Shown here: positions 17,059 to 26,557 of the stretch, piece by piece
Layout of the letters: the number at the start of each line of letters is the position of its first letter
Numbering within the stretch: the stretch's first letter is position 1
From: DASXVU01 sp963732855
GTDB lineage: Archaea > Thermoplasmatota > Thermoplasmata > Methanomassiliicoccales > UBA472
Length of the DNA stretch: 64,000 nucleotides
Direction of reading: 5' to 3'
Assembly (NCBI GenBank): GCA_963732855.1
Contig: CAVTBB010000003.1
Span: forward strand, 372,001-436,000
The notes under the pieces: generated by a model
What the model was told of the DNA's origin: nothing
What the model saw: only the letters and a program-made list of their open reading frames with translations
Databases searched by the model: none
Translations under genes and position numbers: made by a program

Positions 17059-18297
17059 ATGGATACCAACGTCTTCGAGAAACACTTGGATAGAAAACAG
17101 ATATTCAAAAAGAACAACCGAGAGATTCTCAGACCGTCTTACATTCCTGACGTACTACCTCACAGACAAGAGGAGATCAACTCGTTGGCCTCTGTCCTGG
17201 TCCCCGCTCTCAAGGGCGAAAGACCATCGAACATTCTCATCTTCGGAAAGACCGGTACCGGCAAGACCGCCTGCGTGAAGTATATAGGCAATGAGATCAA
17301 GAAGGCAGATGGGGAGAACAGCAAGGTCACCTTCATCTACATGAACTGCGAGATCGTCGACACTCCCTACGGTGTTATGCAGAACATCGGGAACCAGTTC
17401 ATCCAGAACTTCACACAGCGCATTCCGTTCACCGGGCTCAGCATAATGCAGGTGTACAACCTCCTGAGGGACAAGCTGGATGAGCAGAACCAGGTGATAG
17501 TCATCGCGCTGGACGAAATCGACAAGCTGGTCTATAAGAGCGGCGACGACGTGCTCTATTACCTTTCGAAGATCAACGATGACCTGAAGAACGCCAGGGT
17601 ATCGATTATAGGGATATCGAACGACCTCCTTTTCACGGACATGCTCGATTCCCGGGTACGTTCCCGTATGGAGGGTGAGAAGATGGTTTTCCCGCCCTAT
17701 AACGCCGAGCAGCTCAGGGATATCCTCAACCAGCGGGCCACCCTGTCGTTCGACGACGGTGTGCTCGAGTCGGCGGTCATCCCGTTGTGCGCTGCCCTGG
17801 CCGCTCAAGAGCACGGTGACGCCAGAAGGGCGTTGGACCTGTTGCGTATCGCGGCCGAGATCGCGGAGAGGGACAACTGCGACAAGGTTACCGAACTGCA
17901 TGTCTACAAAGCCAAGAACAAGATGGAGCTGGATTGTGTCAGCGAGGCCATACGGACCCTGCCCTCCCAATCAAAGCTGGTTCTGATGTGCGTGGTCATA
18001 TTGAACGAAGTGGGGATGGAGCGGCTCACGACGGGAGACGTCTACGAGAAGTACAAGGACCTCAGCCGCATCGTCGGTCTAAGCGTCCTGACCCAGCGCC
18101 GTATAACCGATCTGCTGTCCGAATTGGACATGATGGGAATCATCCATGCCAAGGTACGTTCGTTCGGCCGGGGCGGAAGGACGAAGGAGATAGACCTAAG
18201 CGTCCCGCCGCACGACATAAAAAAGGTCCTAGAGGAGGATGACACCTTCCAGGCACTGAAGAACTACAAGCCGAAGGGTCAGACAACCCTGATCTGA
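17059..18297 (+). CDS. cdc6: Replication initiator Orc1/Cdc6
   Basis: 412 aa. AAA+ ATPase with Walker A FGKTGTGKT (residues 62-70), Walker B VIALDEID (about 148-155), sensor 1 IIGISND, and an arginine region SRVRSRM. Sensor 2 lies in EHGDARRALDLLR. The C-terminal winged helix begins near residue 300 (LPSQSKLVLMCVV) and includes TQRRITDLLSELDMMGII. It binds origin boxes and loads MCM. Directly preceded by the ORB-like elements. Single copy in this window; other paralogues may exist elsewhere. Confidence 0.96.
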   Translation: MDTNVFEKHLDRKQIFKKNNREILRPSYIPDVLPHRQEEINSLASVLVPALKGERPSNILIFGKTGTGKTACVKYIGNEIKKADGENSKVTFIYMNCEIVDTPYGVMQNIGNQFIQNFTQRIPFTGLSIMQVYNLLRDKLDEQNQVIVIALDEIDKLVYKSGDDVLYYLSKINDDLKNARVSIIGISNDLLFTDMLDSRVRSRMEGEKMVFPPYNAEQLRDILNQRATLSFDDGVLESAVIPLCAALAAQEHGDARRALDLLRIAAEIAERDNCDKVTELHVYKAKNKMELDCVSEAIRTLPSQSKLVLMCVVILNEVGMERLTTGDVYEKYKDLSRIVGLSVLTQRRITDLLSELDMMGIIHAKVRSFGRGGRTKEIDLSVPPHDIKKVLEEDDTFQALKNYKPKGQTTLI

Positions 18298-18304
18298 AGG
18301 GCCA

Positions 18305-19249
18305 TCAATCCTTTTTCTTGTCTTTCGGTTTTTCTCGGACCTCGTCATTCTGAGGTTTCTTCGGCTTCAGCCTGAGCGCAGCTCTCACTCGTCCCCACAT
18401 GTCGATCCCACGTTTTCGCAACACGTATTCGGTGACATCCAGAACCACCGGGATGGAGATTATGATAACGAACGTGAGGATCAGGTCAGTCTTGCTGTTC
18501 TCAGGTGTCTGGGCCGGCATGTTCCCGCCTGCCCATAGCTTGATGAGTCCGAACCAGGGGATCTCTCCTCGAGCCACTCCCACGATCCAGTCCGCGGTCA
18601 CTGGCTGATGGGCGATATTCGCCATCGGGGACTGGTCATAGAGCAGATTGTGGTCGCCCTTGGTGATCAGACCGCCATGGGGGGTGATGTCATTGAACTG
18701 GAAATAGTTCAGGATGCTGGATAGCGTGATGGTCACCGTCTGATCTCTATATCCGACGTGGTAGAGCTCCAACGAAGAGTTCAGACTATACCATCTTCCA
18801 GTATGCAGGCCGTTAACGCTCCACTTTTCTGATGGAACGTTTTCCAACGAAGGGACGTCGAAGCTGTTCGATGTACTATTGTATACAAGCTCGACCAAAG
18901 CCCGATGTATGACCGGCTTCGCCAGCAGACTCCCGTCCCGGTCGTAGATGACCACATCCCCGTAATCACCGTAGGTCATATAACCATCGTTAAGGCTGGC
19001 GACGTATGTCCTCACGTCCGACAAGGAGGAGATTGTCTTGACCACTACTAGGTCCCCGGTGTCGATCACACCGATATAACTCGTTGTATCCGAGTGCTGC
19101 ATGCTCTCCGATTCAACCACCACAAGGGGGGGCCACAGACCACTATAGGCGTACAGACCTAGAATAATGATGATGACTATAGCCGCGGCAATGAACAGCC
19201 CTTTGAATCCTTTCACAGCCTTGATCACCTTTGCAGCGGCGTCGTTCAC
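18305..19249 (-). CDS. Signal peptidase I, archaeal/ER type (S26B)
   Basis: 314 aa. A transmembrane helix at about 17-38 precedes VVESESMQH, with the nucleophile Ser. PVIHRA has His in place of the bacterial general-base Lys, as in archaeal and eukaryotic enzymes, and ITKGDHN supplies the conserved Asp region. A second helix (LILTFVIIISIPVVLDV) near residue 265 and a Lys-rich tail end the protein. It cleaves signal peptides of secreted proteins at the outer membrane face. The insertion of about 60 residues between the Ser and His boxes is larger than in minimal archaeal signal peptidases. Convergent with cdc6 (7 bp apart). Confidence 0.88.
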   Translation of the reverse strand: MNDAAAKVIKAVKGFKGLFIAAAIVIIIILGLYAYSGLWPPLVVVESESMQHSDTTSYIGVIDTGDLVVVKTISSLSDVRTYVASLNDGYMTYGDYGDVVIYDRDGSLLAKPVIHRALVELVYNSTSNSFDVPSLENVPSEKWSVNGLHTGRWYSLNSSLELYHVGYRDQTVTITLSSILNYFQFNDITPHGGLITKGDHNLLYDQSPMANIAHQPVTADWIVGVARGEIPWFGLIKLWAGGNMPAQTPENSKTDLILTFVIIISIPVVLDVTEYVLRKRGIDMWGRVRAALRLKPKKPQNDEVREKPKDKKKD

Positions 19250-19542
19250 GGCTCGGCTAACGGTGATGGATGTTCATTATGATTTCTAGGAATATCGCAC
19301 TCACGGAGGGTCGTTTTCAAACTCGATTGATAAATAGGACCTGCAGACAGTTCCGATACTGAATCCCACTCGGAGGGCGAATTCTCACATCCCGATCCGC
19401 CGGCTGTTCCTGCGTTCAAATTTTTACATTTGAGCTAGTAATGTTGTCGCTTCATGAGCAGTTGCAATCAGCCGTTAGGTCGTTTTAGTCCCATAACGGT
19501 GTAGGAATATTGTTATGCCGGAAGGCGATTCCCCACCATCGC

Positions 19543-20007
19543 ATGACCCAACCTTTCGTGAGACCTGACAATGACACATACTTCATGAGCATGGCCGAGC
19601 TAGTGGCCACCCGGTCCACTTGCCTCAGGCGAAAGGTGGGAGCGGTCATCGTCAAAGAGAAGAGAGTGCTGACGACCGGCTACAACGGGGCTCCGAAAGG
19701 CCTGCGCCACTGTGAAGAGGTTGGCTGTGTCCGACTGGAGAATCATATCCAGTCAGGGACCAGGCATGAGCTTTGCCGGGGAGTCCATGCAGAACAGAAC
19801 GCAGTGATCCAAGCCGCCTATTTCGGGGTCAGCATCAAGGACGCGGCGGTCTACACCACCAACTTCCCCTGCGTCTTGTGTGCCAAGATATTGTTGAACG
19901 CCGGGATAACCGAGATCATCTTCAAGGACGAATACATCGACGAGCTCTCAAGATCGATACTCGCAGAAGCGAACGTTAAGGTGCGTCGTTTTGGTGTAAA
20001 AGATTGA
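19543..20007 (+). CDS. dCMP deaminase family protein
   Basis: 154 aa. The zinc site is HAEQNAV and PCVLC; the N-terminal CLRRKVGAVIVKEKRVLTTGYNG and GCVRLENHIQSG are typical of deoxycytidylate deaminases, which produce dUMP for thymidylate synthesis. The ATG at 19543 begins MTQPFVRP; the longer frame starts at a TTG at 19510. The 293 bp upstream contain a TATA-like GATAAATAGG at about 19329 but no ORF, tRNA or repeat that I can support. A few ComEB-like proteins share the domain, so dCMP as substrate is likely but not proven. Confidence 0.88.
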   Translation: MTQPFVRPDNDTYFMSMAELVATRSTCLRRKVGAVIVKEKRVLTTGYNGAPKGLRHCEEVGCVRLENHIQSGTRHELCRGVHAEQNAVIQAAYFGVSIKDAAVYTTNFPCVLCAKILLNAGITEIIFKDEYIDELSRSILAEANVKVRRFGVKD

Positions 20008-20178
20008 TTCTTTTTAATATATATTAATATTTGATTAAACAATCGTTGCCTATCAAATATGCCATTATGCATCATATTTCTTACTATGCTGGTTCTGAAC
20101 ATCTGATTCCCTTGAGGAATATTGTTGAGGAAGGATCAGGGGCGAACTTTCCGCGTACCGTGTTAGACCTTAGCAAAT

Positions 20179-20190
20179 CCTTTAAATATA
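20179..20190 (+). promoter_or_regulatory. BRE/TATA promoter of the ATP synthase operon
   Basis: TCCTTTAAATATA ends 41 nt before the GTG of atpH, giving an expected transcription start near 20211-20215 and a leader of about 20 nt. The leader includes GGGGGATG as a Shine-Dalgarno-like stretch. No other comparably strong promoter was seen inside the operon. Confidence 0.6.
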
Positions 20191-20230
20191 GTAAAAATAT
20201 ACCACCCTGGAACCCTCGGGGGATGGTCCT

Positions 20231-20551
20231 GTGACTCGGGCTGACACACTTCTCCAGATTAAGGACGCAGAAGCAAAAGCGTCGCAAACCATGAAAGAGG
20301 CGGACGAAAAGCAGAGGACCATTGTCGCTGCTGCCCGTAAAGACGCCATCAGAAAGATTCAGGATGCCGACGTCAAACAGAGGTCGGAATTCGATGTTGC
20401 CTACGCCGCGGAGAAGGCCAAGGTTTCGACCCAAAGGGAAGAGATACTTGAAAAGGGAAAGCAAGAGGCCAGAGAACTGAAGTCCAAGGCCGAATCGAAC
20501 ATCCCGAAGGCGAAGTCACATTTGAAGCAAGCTTTTGAAGGAAGCATCTAA
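20231..20551 (+). CDS. atpH: A-type ATP synthase subunit H (peripheral stalk)
   Basis: 106 aa with a GTG start. The whole protein is a charged coiled coil (ADTLLQIKDAEAKASQTMKEADEKQ, KAKVSTQREEILEKGKQEA) with the right-handed coiled-coil spacing of AhaH. It pairs with subunit E to form the peripheral stalks holding the A1 head to subunit I. First gene of the operon, ahead of atpI by 12 bp. Small size and low complexity make the family hard to prove by sequence alone, but position and pattern agree. Confidence 0.87.
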   Translation: MTRADTLLQIKDAEAKASQTMKEADEKQRTIVAAARKDAIRKIQDADVKQRSEFDVAYAAEKAKVSTQREEILEKGKQEARELKSKAESNIPKAKSHLKQAFEGSI

Positions 20552-20563
20552 AGAGGATTTTAA

Positions 20564-22624
20564 ATGCTACTGCCAGAGCAAATGACAAGGATCCTCGTGG
20601 TAGGGTCCAAGGATTCTCTCCAAGAGACCATAGAGACACTCTATGGGTTGGAGTCCGTCCATCTGGTGGACTTTTCCGCAGATGAACAGGGTTTCTCCTT
20701 GGGATGCCCGTTGCCGGTGGCTTCAGAAGCCTCACAGAAGTTGCTGAAGCTCCGATCTATGGAAAGGGACTTGGAGATCAAAGAGGTCAAGGGCAAGGAG
20801 ATCGAGGTTGTTTCTGTCGAAAAGATAACTTCCGAGGCCGATGGGCTGATTTCTGGTCTGGAGGCGCTGATTTTCGGCATCGTTGAGTCCAAGGCCAACG
20901 CCCAGACAAGGATGCATGAGATCGAGGCCAGGAAAAAGCAGCTCGAGCCGTTCATGTCGATCCCGCTGCCTTTGGAACTGTATTCCAACTACCATAGCCT
21001 GTCGGTGATCTCCGGTTTTATCAAGAGCGATCCGACCGAGGCCATCCAAAAGTCGTTGTCTCAATATGAGGCGTACAAGTCCGACGACGGCAAGTTCATT
21101 GTTCTATTCACTCAGAAAAGCGAGGCTCTAGAAGCCCAGAAGATCCTGGTCCAAAGCGGATTCACCGAAGTCCCTGCCCCGCAGGGAAGCGGTCTGCCCG
21201 CGGAACAGTTAAAGAGGCTCGATGAGGAGCACGGGCTCCAGACCAAGACACTGGAGGAAGCCAACAAGAAGATCGAGGACCTCCGGGAGAAGCACGAGTC
21301 CTTCATCATGGCGTCGGATGAAAAGCTAAGCATCGACGTCGAGAAGGCAGAAACGCCACTCAGGCTTGGGGTCAGTGCCCATGCATTCGTGATGGATGGA
21401 TGGGTTCCATCAGTGGACGTACCGAGGATCCAGAAAGTGATCTCTGATAAGCATGGGGATTCGGTGTTCTTGGACGTAATAAGGGTTGCAGGGCGGTCAG
21501 AGCACCACGAGCCGAATCCGACCGAGGGTGCGGGGTTCGTGGATGTCATCGAGGGTCCGAAGGAGATAGTGCCCACGAAGCAAAGGAATGGCAAGACCGT
21601 CAAGAGGTTCGGGTACCTCACGGAACTGATCTCAACTCCACGCTACAACGAGATCGACCCGACAACCGTGATCGCCCTCACCTTCCCGATTTTCTTCGGT
21701 CTGATGGTCGGCGACATGGGTTATGGAATTCCAATGATTATCTTGGGGGCACTGGGCCTCAAGAAGTGCATCAGCAAGGACTGGCGCATTATCGCGACCA
21801 TGCTCTTCTACGGAGGAATATGGGCGACCATATTCGGGTTCTTCCTGTTCGGTGAAGCGTTTGGGCTTCACTTTTCGTTGCGCCCTGATGACCTTACCTG
21901 GTCAAGCCTCCTTGGTATTGATCTGCCGCATAAGCTGTTCGATATCATACCCATAGGCATATACAGCAAGTTGAACGACGCAAAGATGTTGCTGTTCATT
22001 GCCATCTGGATCGGAATAGTGCATCTCGCAATGGGTCTCGGCTTGGGATTCTACAACATATCGGTCAGATATGGTTTGAAGCACGCCTTCATGGAGAAGT
22101 TCAGCTGGCTTATGATATTGGCCGGCGGGGCGTTCCTATTCCCGGTCCTGCTCGACATGTTGATCACCCCTTGGTTGATAAGCGACGGGCTGTCTATGAC
22201 GCTGTTGATTATCGGGTTGGTCATCATGCTCCCAGGAATCCTGCTGGCCATCAAGGCAGAGGGTCCGACATCGATCCTGGAACTGCCCGGCATAATGAGC
22301 AATGTGATTTCATACACCAGGCTTGCTGCGATTGGCATGTCCAAGGCAGGCTTGGCGCTGGCGTTTAACACCATAGGTTTCGTGACCATACTGGCGTTGA
22401 ACCCAGAGACCACAATCGCCGCTAACTTCGACGTGGTCATGTTCATAGTGGCGTTGTTGATCTTAATAGTGGGACATCTGACGGTGTTCATCCTAGGGGT
22501 GCTTTCTGCTGGTATGCACAGCATTAGGCTCCACTATGTTGAGCTCTTCCAAAAATTCTACGTAGGCGGCGGTGTTGAGTTCAACCCGCTGAAAATATTT
22601 AGAAAGCGTACAAGCGAGAGGTGA
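20564..22624 (+). CDS. atpI: A-type ATP synthase subunit I (membrane a-subunit)
   Basis: 686 aa. The N-terminal half (1 to about 360) is a soluble alpha/beta and coiled-coil arm binding the E-H stalks. The C-terminal half has about eight membrane helices starting near FPIFFGLMVGDMGYGIPM. The conserved helices with SNVISYTRLAAIGMSKAGLA contain the arginine that faces the K ring, and LHYVELFQKFYVGGG is the C-terminal signature. It conducts ions with the K ring. Two starts are possible (20564, 20582); the first follows an AAGAGGA ribosome binding site. Confidence 0.96.
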   Translation: MLLPEQMTRILVVGSKDSLQETIETLYGLESVHLVDFSADEQGFSLGCPLPVASEASQKLLKLRSMERDLEIKEVKGKEIEVVSVEKITSEADGLISGLEALIFGIVESKANAQTRMHEIEARKKQLEPFMSIPLPLELYSNYHSLSVISGFIKSDPTEAIQKSLSQYEAYKSDDGKFIVLFTQKSEALEAQKILVQSGFTEVPAPQGSGLPAEQLKRLDEEHGLQTKTLEEANKKIEDLREKHESFIMASDEKLSIDVEKAETPLRLGVSAHAFVMDGWVPSVDVPRIQKVISDKHGDSVFLDVIRVAGRSEHHEPNPTEGAGFVDVIEGPKEIVPTKQRNGKTVKRFGYLTELISTPRYNEIDPTTVIALTFPIFFGLMVGDMGYGIPMIILGALGLKKCISKDWRIIATMLFYGGIWATIFGFFLFGEAFGLHFSLRPDDLTWSSLLGIDLPHKLFDIIPIGIYSKLNDAKMLLFIAIWIGIVHLAMGLGLGFYNISVRYGLKHAFMEKFSWLMILAGGAFLFPVLLDMLITPWLISDGLSMTLLIIGLVIMLPGILLAIKAEGPTSILELPGIMSNVISYTRLAAIGMSKAGLALAFNTIGFVTILALNPETTIAANFDVVMFIVALLILIVGHLTVFILGVLSAGMHSIRLHYVELFQKFYVGGGVEFNPLKIFRKRTSER

Positions 22625-22629
22625 ATCGT

Positions 22630-22851
22630 ATGGCAACAGATGCTGGTTTGATAGCAATTGGAGCTGGAATAGCAGTTGGATTGGCCGGAATCGCATCCGG
22701 TATCGCAGAAAAGGACATCGGTTCCGCTGCAGTGGGCGCCATGGCTGAGGATGAGAAGCTGTTCGGTAAGGGATTGGTCTTGACCGTTATCCCGGAAACC
22801 ATCGTCATCTTCGGTCTGGTTATGGCTATCCTACTCTGGACAAAGATGTAA
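22630..22851 (+). CDS. atpK: A-type ATP synthase subunit K (rotor ring proteolipid)
   Basis: 73 aa forming one helical hairpin: helix 1 LIAIGAGIAVGLAGIASGIA, polar loop EKDIGSAAVGAMAEDEKLF, helix 2 VLTVIPETIVIFGLVMAILLW. The Glu of PET in helix 2 is the ion-binding carboxylate. It is a simple 8-kDa c-type subunit, not the duplicated 16-kDa form. The start at 22630 follows GAGGTGA by five bases; the GTG inside that motif at 22621 is in frame but less likely. Whether the ring carries H+ or Na+ cannot be settled here. Confidence 0.95.
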   Translation: MATDAGLIAIGAGIAVGLAGIASGIAEKDIGSAAVGAMAEDEKLFGKGLVLTVIPETIVIFGLVMAILLWTKM

Positions 22852-22895
22852 GGCAGGTATCGCGACCGAAAGATCGAGGAACTAGAGGTCGGTTC

Positions 22896-23453
22896 ATGGC
22901 ATTGGATAAGGTAATCGGAAACATACAGGAGAGCGCCAACAAGGAATCAGCAGCGCTGATCGCGACTGCCGAGAATGAGAGAGGGTCCATCCTTCAGCAG
23001 GCCGATGGCACGATCGCAGAAAAGAAAAAGGCCCAAGAGAAGGAACTGGAGATCGCGCTCAAGCGCCTAAGACAGCAGGAAATTTCCAGTGCCGAGCTCG
23101 AGGCCAAGAGGATCGTCCTGAACGCCAAGAAGGAGATGCTTGACCGTTCCCTGGCGGAAACGCTCAGGGAATTGGAGTCAATGTCTTCGGCAGACAAGGC
23201 TCGCGTATACCAGAAAATCATGGCGAACGCGAAGAACTCGATCGCCAAACCGAAGGTCCTCTGTCCCAGAGGCGAATCCAACTTGGTGCCGAAGGATAGC
23301 GATGCCGTGTCGGTGACAGAGTCCGACATGGGTGCAGGTCTCGTCCTCGAGACCCAGGATGGAACGGTCAGGCTTGACTACAGATTCGCAACCATTCTTG
23401 GTTCGGTCTGGGAACAGGAAATGAAGAACGTGTCTACTATTCTGTTCGGGTGA
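22896..23453 (+). CDS. atpE: A-type ATP synthase subunit E (peripheral stalk)
   Basis: 185 aa. The N-terminal 100 residues form a long charged helix pairing with subunit H; the C-terminal domain (KVLCPRGESNLVPKDS, DMGAGLVLETQDGTVRLDYRF) is the globular cap that contacts subunit B. The final DYRFATILGSVWEQ...VSTILFG matches the family end. It lies 44 bp after atpK and 4 bp before atpC. Confidence 0.93.
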   Translation: MALDKVIGNIQESANKESAALIATAENERGSILQQADGTIAEKKKAQEKELEIALKRLRQQEISSAELEAKRIVLNAKKEMLDRSLAETLRELESMSSADKARVYQKIMANAKNSIAKPKVLCPRGESNLVPKDSDAVSVTESDMGAGLVLETQDGTVRLDYRFATILGSVWEQEMKNVSTILFG

Positions 23454-23457
23454 ATGG

Positions 23458-24519
23458 ATGTTCTCACTAAGGGGTAGAAAGGGCAATTACCCATATGCCT
23501 GTGCGAGGATCAAGGCAAAGAAGAGCCTCCTTCTAGAGAAGGATGTCTACCCCAAGCTCCTGAACATGGATCTTAACGAGATCGGGCGTTTCCTCGGGGA
23601 AACGCAATACAAAGAGGAGATGGCCGAACTGGCATCCCGCTTCGATGGCGTCAACCTGATAGAGCTGGGGACAAGCCGGAACCTTGCCCGGATGTATACT
23701 CAGGTATTGAGTTTCACTACTGGCGATCTGCACGACATGGTAGAGAAGTACCTCGGTCGCTGGGACATGTGGAATGCTAAGACCATACTCCGTGGTAAGT
23801 TCTATGGGGCCACAGCAGAAGAGATTCAAGAGGACATTGTTGCAGCGGGCCGGATGTCTGAAGAATATCTCAACTTCCTGATCTCCCTGAGCACGGTGAA
23901 CGACGTTCTTGACGAGCTCCGAAAGAAGGATAATATACCGATACCGGACGAAATCAAGGCACAATATGATGCGACCGGGACTCTGGCACCGATTGAGGAT
24001 TACATGGACAAACTGTTCTATGACAGGCTGATCGGCTGTGTGGAATGCAAGTCCGGTCCAGAGAAGGTCCTCATGAATTTCTTGAGGCGGGAAGTTGACA
24101 TTGCCAACCTGATGACACTCCTAAAACTGAAGCGGGAAGGGGTCGATCAGGAAAAGATCGGCAACTACTTCATAGAAGGGGGCCAAGAGCTCAGCGTGAA
24201 GGAACTCACGCGGTTGGTAGGTCTGGAGTCTTTCGAAGCAACGGTGGGCGAGATATCCAAACTGTCTTTTTATGATGAAATTAAGGAAGCGGTGGAAAAG
24301 GCCAAGGCCAAGGGAACCCTGACCGACGTCGCTCTGGCATTGCAGAGGCATTTGGCGGCCCAGTCACAGAAGTTCTCCCACATTTACCCACTGTCGGTAC
24401 TCCCGATTATCGATTACATAATTAGGAAGAAGATCGAGGTCGACAATATCAGGATCATCGCTCGCGGTAAAGAAAGCGGACTTGATGCCGACCATATTAA
24501 AGAACTGTTGGTGGTCTAA
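23458..24519 (+). CDS. atpC: A-type ATP synthase subunit C (central stalk socket)
   Basis: 353 aa, all alpha. The three-fold repeated helical pattern of subunit C is visible, with the N-terminal NYPYACARIKAKKSLLL and NAKTILRGKFYG, and further copies around RREVDIANLMTLLKLKREG and RKKIEVDNIRIIARGKESG. It forms the funnel joining the D-F axle to the K ring. Its stop overlaps the atpF start (TAATG). Confidence 0.95.
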   Translation: MFSLRGRKGNYPYACARIKAKKSLLLEKDVYPKLLNMDLNEIGRFLGETQYKEEMAELASRFDGVNLIELGTSRNLARMYTQVLSFTTGDLHDMVEKYLGRWDMWNAKTILRGKFYGATAEEIQEDIVAAGRMSEEYLNFLISLSTVNDVLDELRKKDNIPIPDEIKAQYDATGTLAPIEDYMDKLFYDRLIGCVECKSGPEKVLMNFLRREVDIANLMTLLKLKREGVDQEKIGNYFIEGGQELSVKELTRLVGLESFEATVGEISKLSFYDEIKEAVEKAKAKGTLTDVALALQRHLAAQSQKFSHIYPLSVLPIIDYIIRKKIEVDNIRIIARGKESGLDADHIKELLVV

Positions 24520-24812
24520 TGGACATAGCCGTTCTGGGTAGCAACGAATTTGTCCTTGGCTTCAGGCTGGGCGGCGTAAAGCGCGTCTATCCAGTGAAGC
24601 CAGACAAGTATGAGGAGAAGTTATTGGAGCTCATCGCGGATAACTCGATTGGTGTGCTCGCCATCGATTCAAACGACCTAGACAACTTAAGCCCGGTCGG
24701 CAGGAAGAAGGCGATGGAATCCATCGCACCAGTAGTCGTCATGGTCGGCAAGAAAGAAGGGGACCTCAGAGAAAAGGTCAAGAGAGCAATAGGCGTGGAT
24801 CTGTACAAGTAA
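24519..24812 (+). CDS. atpF: A-type ATP synthase subunit F
   Basis: 97 aa with the CheY-like fold of subunit F: MDIAVLGSNEFVLGFRLGGV, a central VLAIDSND, and ...IAPVVVMVGKKEGDLREKVKRAIGVDL at the end. It binds subunit D in the rotating central stalk. Translationally coupled to atpC by a one-base overlap; atpA follows 14 bp later with its own GAGAGGGG ribosome binding site. Confidence 0.93.
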   Translation: MDIAVLGSNEFVLGFRLGGVKRVYPVKPDKYEEKLLELIADNSIGVLAIDSNDLDNLSPVGRKKAMESIAPVVVMVGKKEGDLREKVKRAIGVDLYK

Positions 24813-24826
24813 CGAGAGGGGTTTTA

Positions 24827-26557
24827 ATGGCAAAGGAAGGCGTAATCTATAGAGTGGCTGGACCCGTCGTGACGGCAACCGGCATCACACCGAGGATGTA
24901 TGACGTCATCCAGGTCGGAAAGGAAGGCCTGATGGGCGAGGTCATCAAGATCGTTGGTGACAAGACCGTCATCCAGGTCTACGAGGACACATCCGGAATA
25001 ATGCCAGGCGAGAAGGTGGTTGACTCCGGACAGCCCCTTGTTGCTGAGTTGGGTCCCGGGTTGCTTGGAAGCGTTTATGACGGTATCCAGAGGCCGCTAC
25101 CGGTCCTCATGGCCAAGATGGGGGATTTCATCCAGAGGGGCGTCTCCGCCGCTGGATTGGACCACACCGTTAAGTGGCCTTTCACACCTACCGTCAAAAA
25201 GGGCGACAAGGTAGTGTCTGGACAGATCATCGGTACCGTTCCGGAAAAGTCCATCGTTCACAAGGTCATGGTACCTCCCGGCGTCTCGGGCGTCATCGAG
25301 GATATCAAGCAGGGCGAGTTCACGGTTGACGAGACCGTCGCCATCATCGGTGGCAAGACGGTAACGATGTTGCAGAAATGGCCGGTCCGTATCGGAAGAC
25401 CATTTAGCGTCAAGACCGCGCCGGACACCCCGCTGGTCACCGGACAGAGGATCCTTGACACACTGTTCCCGCTCACCAAGGGCGGTACTGGCGCCATTCC
25501 TGGTGCCTTCGGTACCGGAAAGACCGTTACCCAGCAGCAACTGGCCAAATGGTCCGATGCGGAGATCGTGGTCTATATCGGTTGCGGCGAGCGCGGCAAC
25601 GAGATGACCGAGGTTCTTACAACCTTCCCGTTCCTGGATGACCCGAAGACCGGTAAGCCCCTGATGGGCAGGACCGTCCTGATCGCAAACACCTCTAACA
25701 TGCCAGTCGCGGCACGTGAGGCATCGGTTTACACCGGAATGACCATTGCAGAGTACTACCGGGACATGGGCTACAACGTATCCCTGATGGCCGACTCGAC
25801 CTCCAGATGGGCCGAAGCGATGAGGGAGATTTCCTCCAGGCTAGAAGAGATGCCCGGTGAAGAAGGGTATCCCGCTTACCTGTCCGCCAGGCTTTCCGAG
25901 TTCTATGAGAGGGCAGGGCGCATCGAGACCGTCGCCGGTGGAACCGGTTCGATCTCTGTCGTAGGTGCCGTCTCTCCGCCAGGCGGAGACCTCAATGAGC
26001 CGGTCACGCAGAACACGCTGCGTATCGTCCGTGTCTTCTGGGCACTGGACTCCAAGCTCCGTGAGAGGAGGCACTTCCCAGCCATCAACTGGCTCACCTC
26101 GTACTCGCTGTACGCCGGTCAGCTGGACGGATGGTACAAATCGAATGTGGCTGAGGATTTCCCTGACCTGAGGAACTGGGCGACCGAGCTACTGCAGAAG
26201 GAGGCAGAACTTCAAGAAATCGTGCAGTTGGTCGGTTCCGACGCACTGCCAGAGGAACAGAAGCTCGTCCTCGAAGTTACGAGAATGATCCGTGAGGTCT
26301 TCCTTCAGCAGAACGCATACCACCCGGTAGACACGTATTCTCCGCTGAAGCGCCAGTACGCCTATCTAAAGGTCATCAAGATGTTCTCCGACCGGGCCGA
26401 GAAGGCGGTCGAGAACGAAGTGTCGGTCGAAACGATCTCCAACATGCCGATCCGGCAGAGGCTACAGAGGGCAAAACTGGAGCCAACAGTGGATCAGGAC
26501 CTAGAGGCGATCATGACCGGAATGGACAAAGATTTCGAAGCACTGGGGGCGAAGTAA
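24827..26557 (+). CDS. atpA: A-type ATP synthase catalytic subunit A
   Basis: 576 aa. The P-loop region IPGAFGTGKTV is near residues 222-232, followed by GCGERGNEMTEVL, SRWAEAMREISSRLEEMPGEEGYPAYL and the bulge domain (about 110-190) unique to A/V-type catalytic subunits. It hydrolyses or makes ATP at the A-B interfaces. No intein is present, unlike in some archaeal atpA genes. Its stop directly abuts the atpB start. Confidence 0.97.
   Translation: MAKEGVIYRVAGPVVTATGITPRMYDVIQVGKEGLMGEVIKIVGDKTVIQVYEDTSGIMPGEKVVDSGQPLVAELGPGLLGSVYDGIQRPLPVLMAKMGDFIQRGVSAAGLDHTVKWPFTPTVKKGDKVVSGQIIGTVPEKSIVHKVMVPPGVSGVIEDIKQGEFTVDETVAIIGGKTVTMLQKWPVRIGRPFSVKTAPDTPLVTGQRILDTLFPLTKGGTGAIPGAFGTGKTVTQQQLAKWSDAEIVVYIGCGERGNEMTEVLTTFPFLDDPKTGKPLMGRTVLIANTSNMPVAAREASVYTGMTIAEYYRDMGYNVSLMADSTSRWAEAMREISSRLEEMPGEEGYPAYLSARLSEFYERAGRIETVAGGTGSISVVGAVSPPGGDLNEPVTQNTLRIVRVFWALDSKLRERRHFPAINWLTSYSLYAGQLDGWYKSNVAEDFPDLRNWATELLQKEAELQEIVQLVGSDALPEEQKLVLEVTRMIREVFLQQNAYHPVDTYSPLKRQYAYLKVIKMFSDRAEKAVENEVSVETISNMPIRQRLQRAKLEPTVDQDLEAIMTGMDKDFEALGAK

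Noticed and set aside
19310..19509. TATA-like GATAAATAGG with no gene behind it
   Set aside because: I looked for a tRNA, C/D-box RNA or repeat here and found no convincing boxes or stem pattern.
20031..20234. 67-codon ORF ending at the atpH start
   Set aside because: It runs through the atpH promoter (TTTAAATATA) and has no protein-like composition or ribosome binding site.
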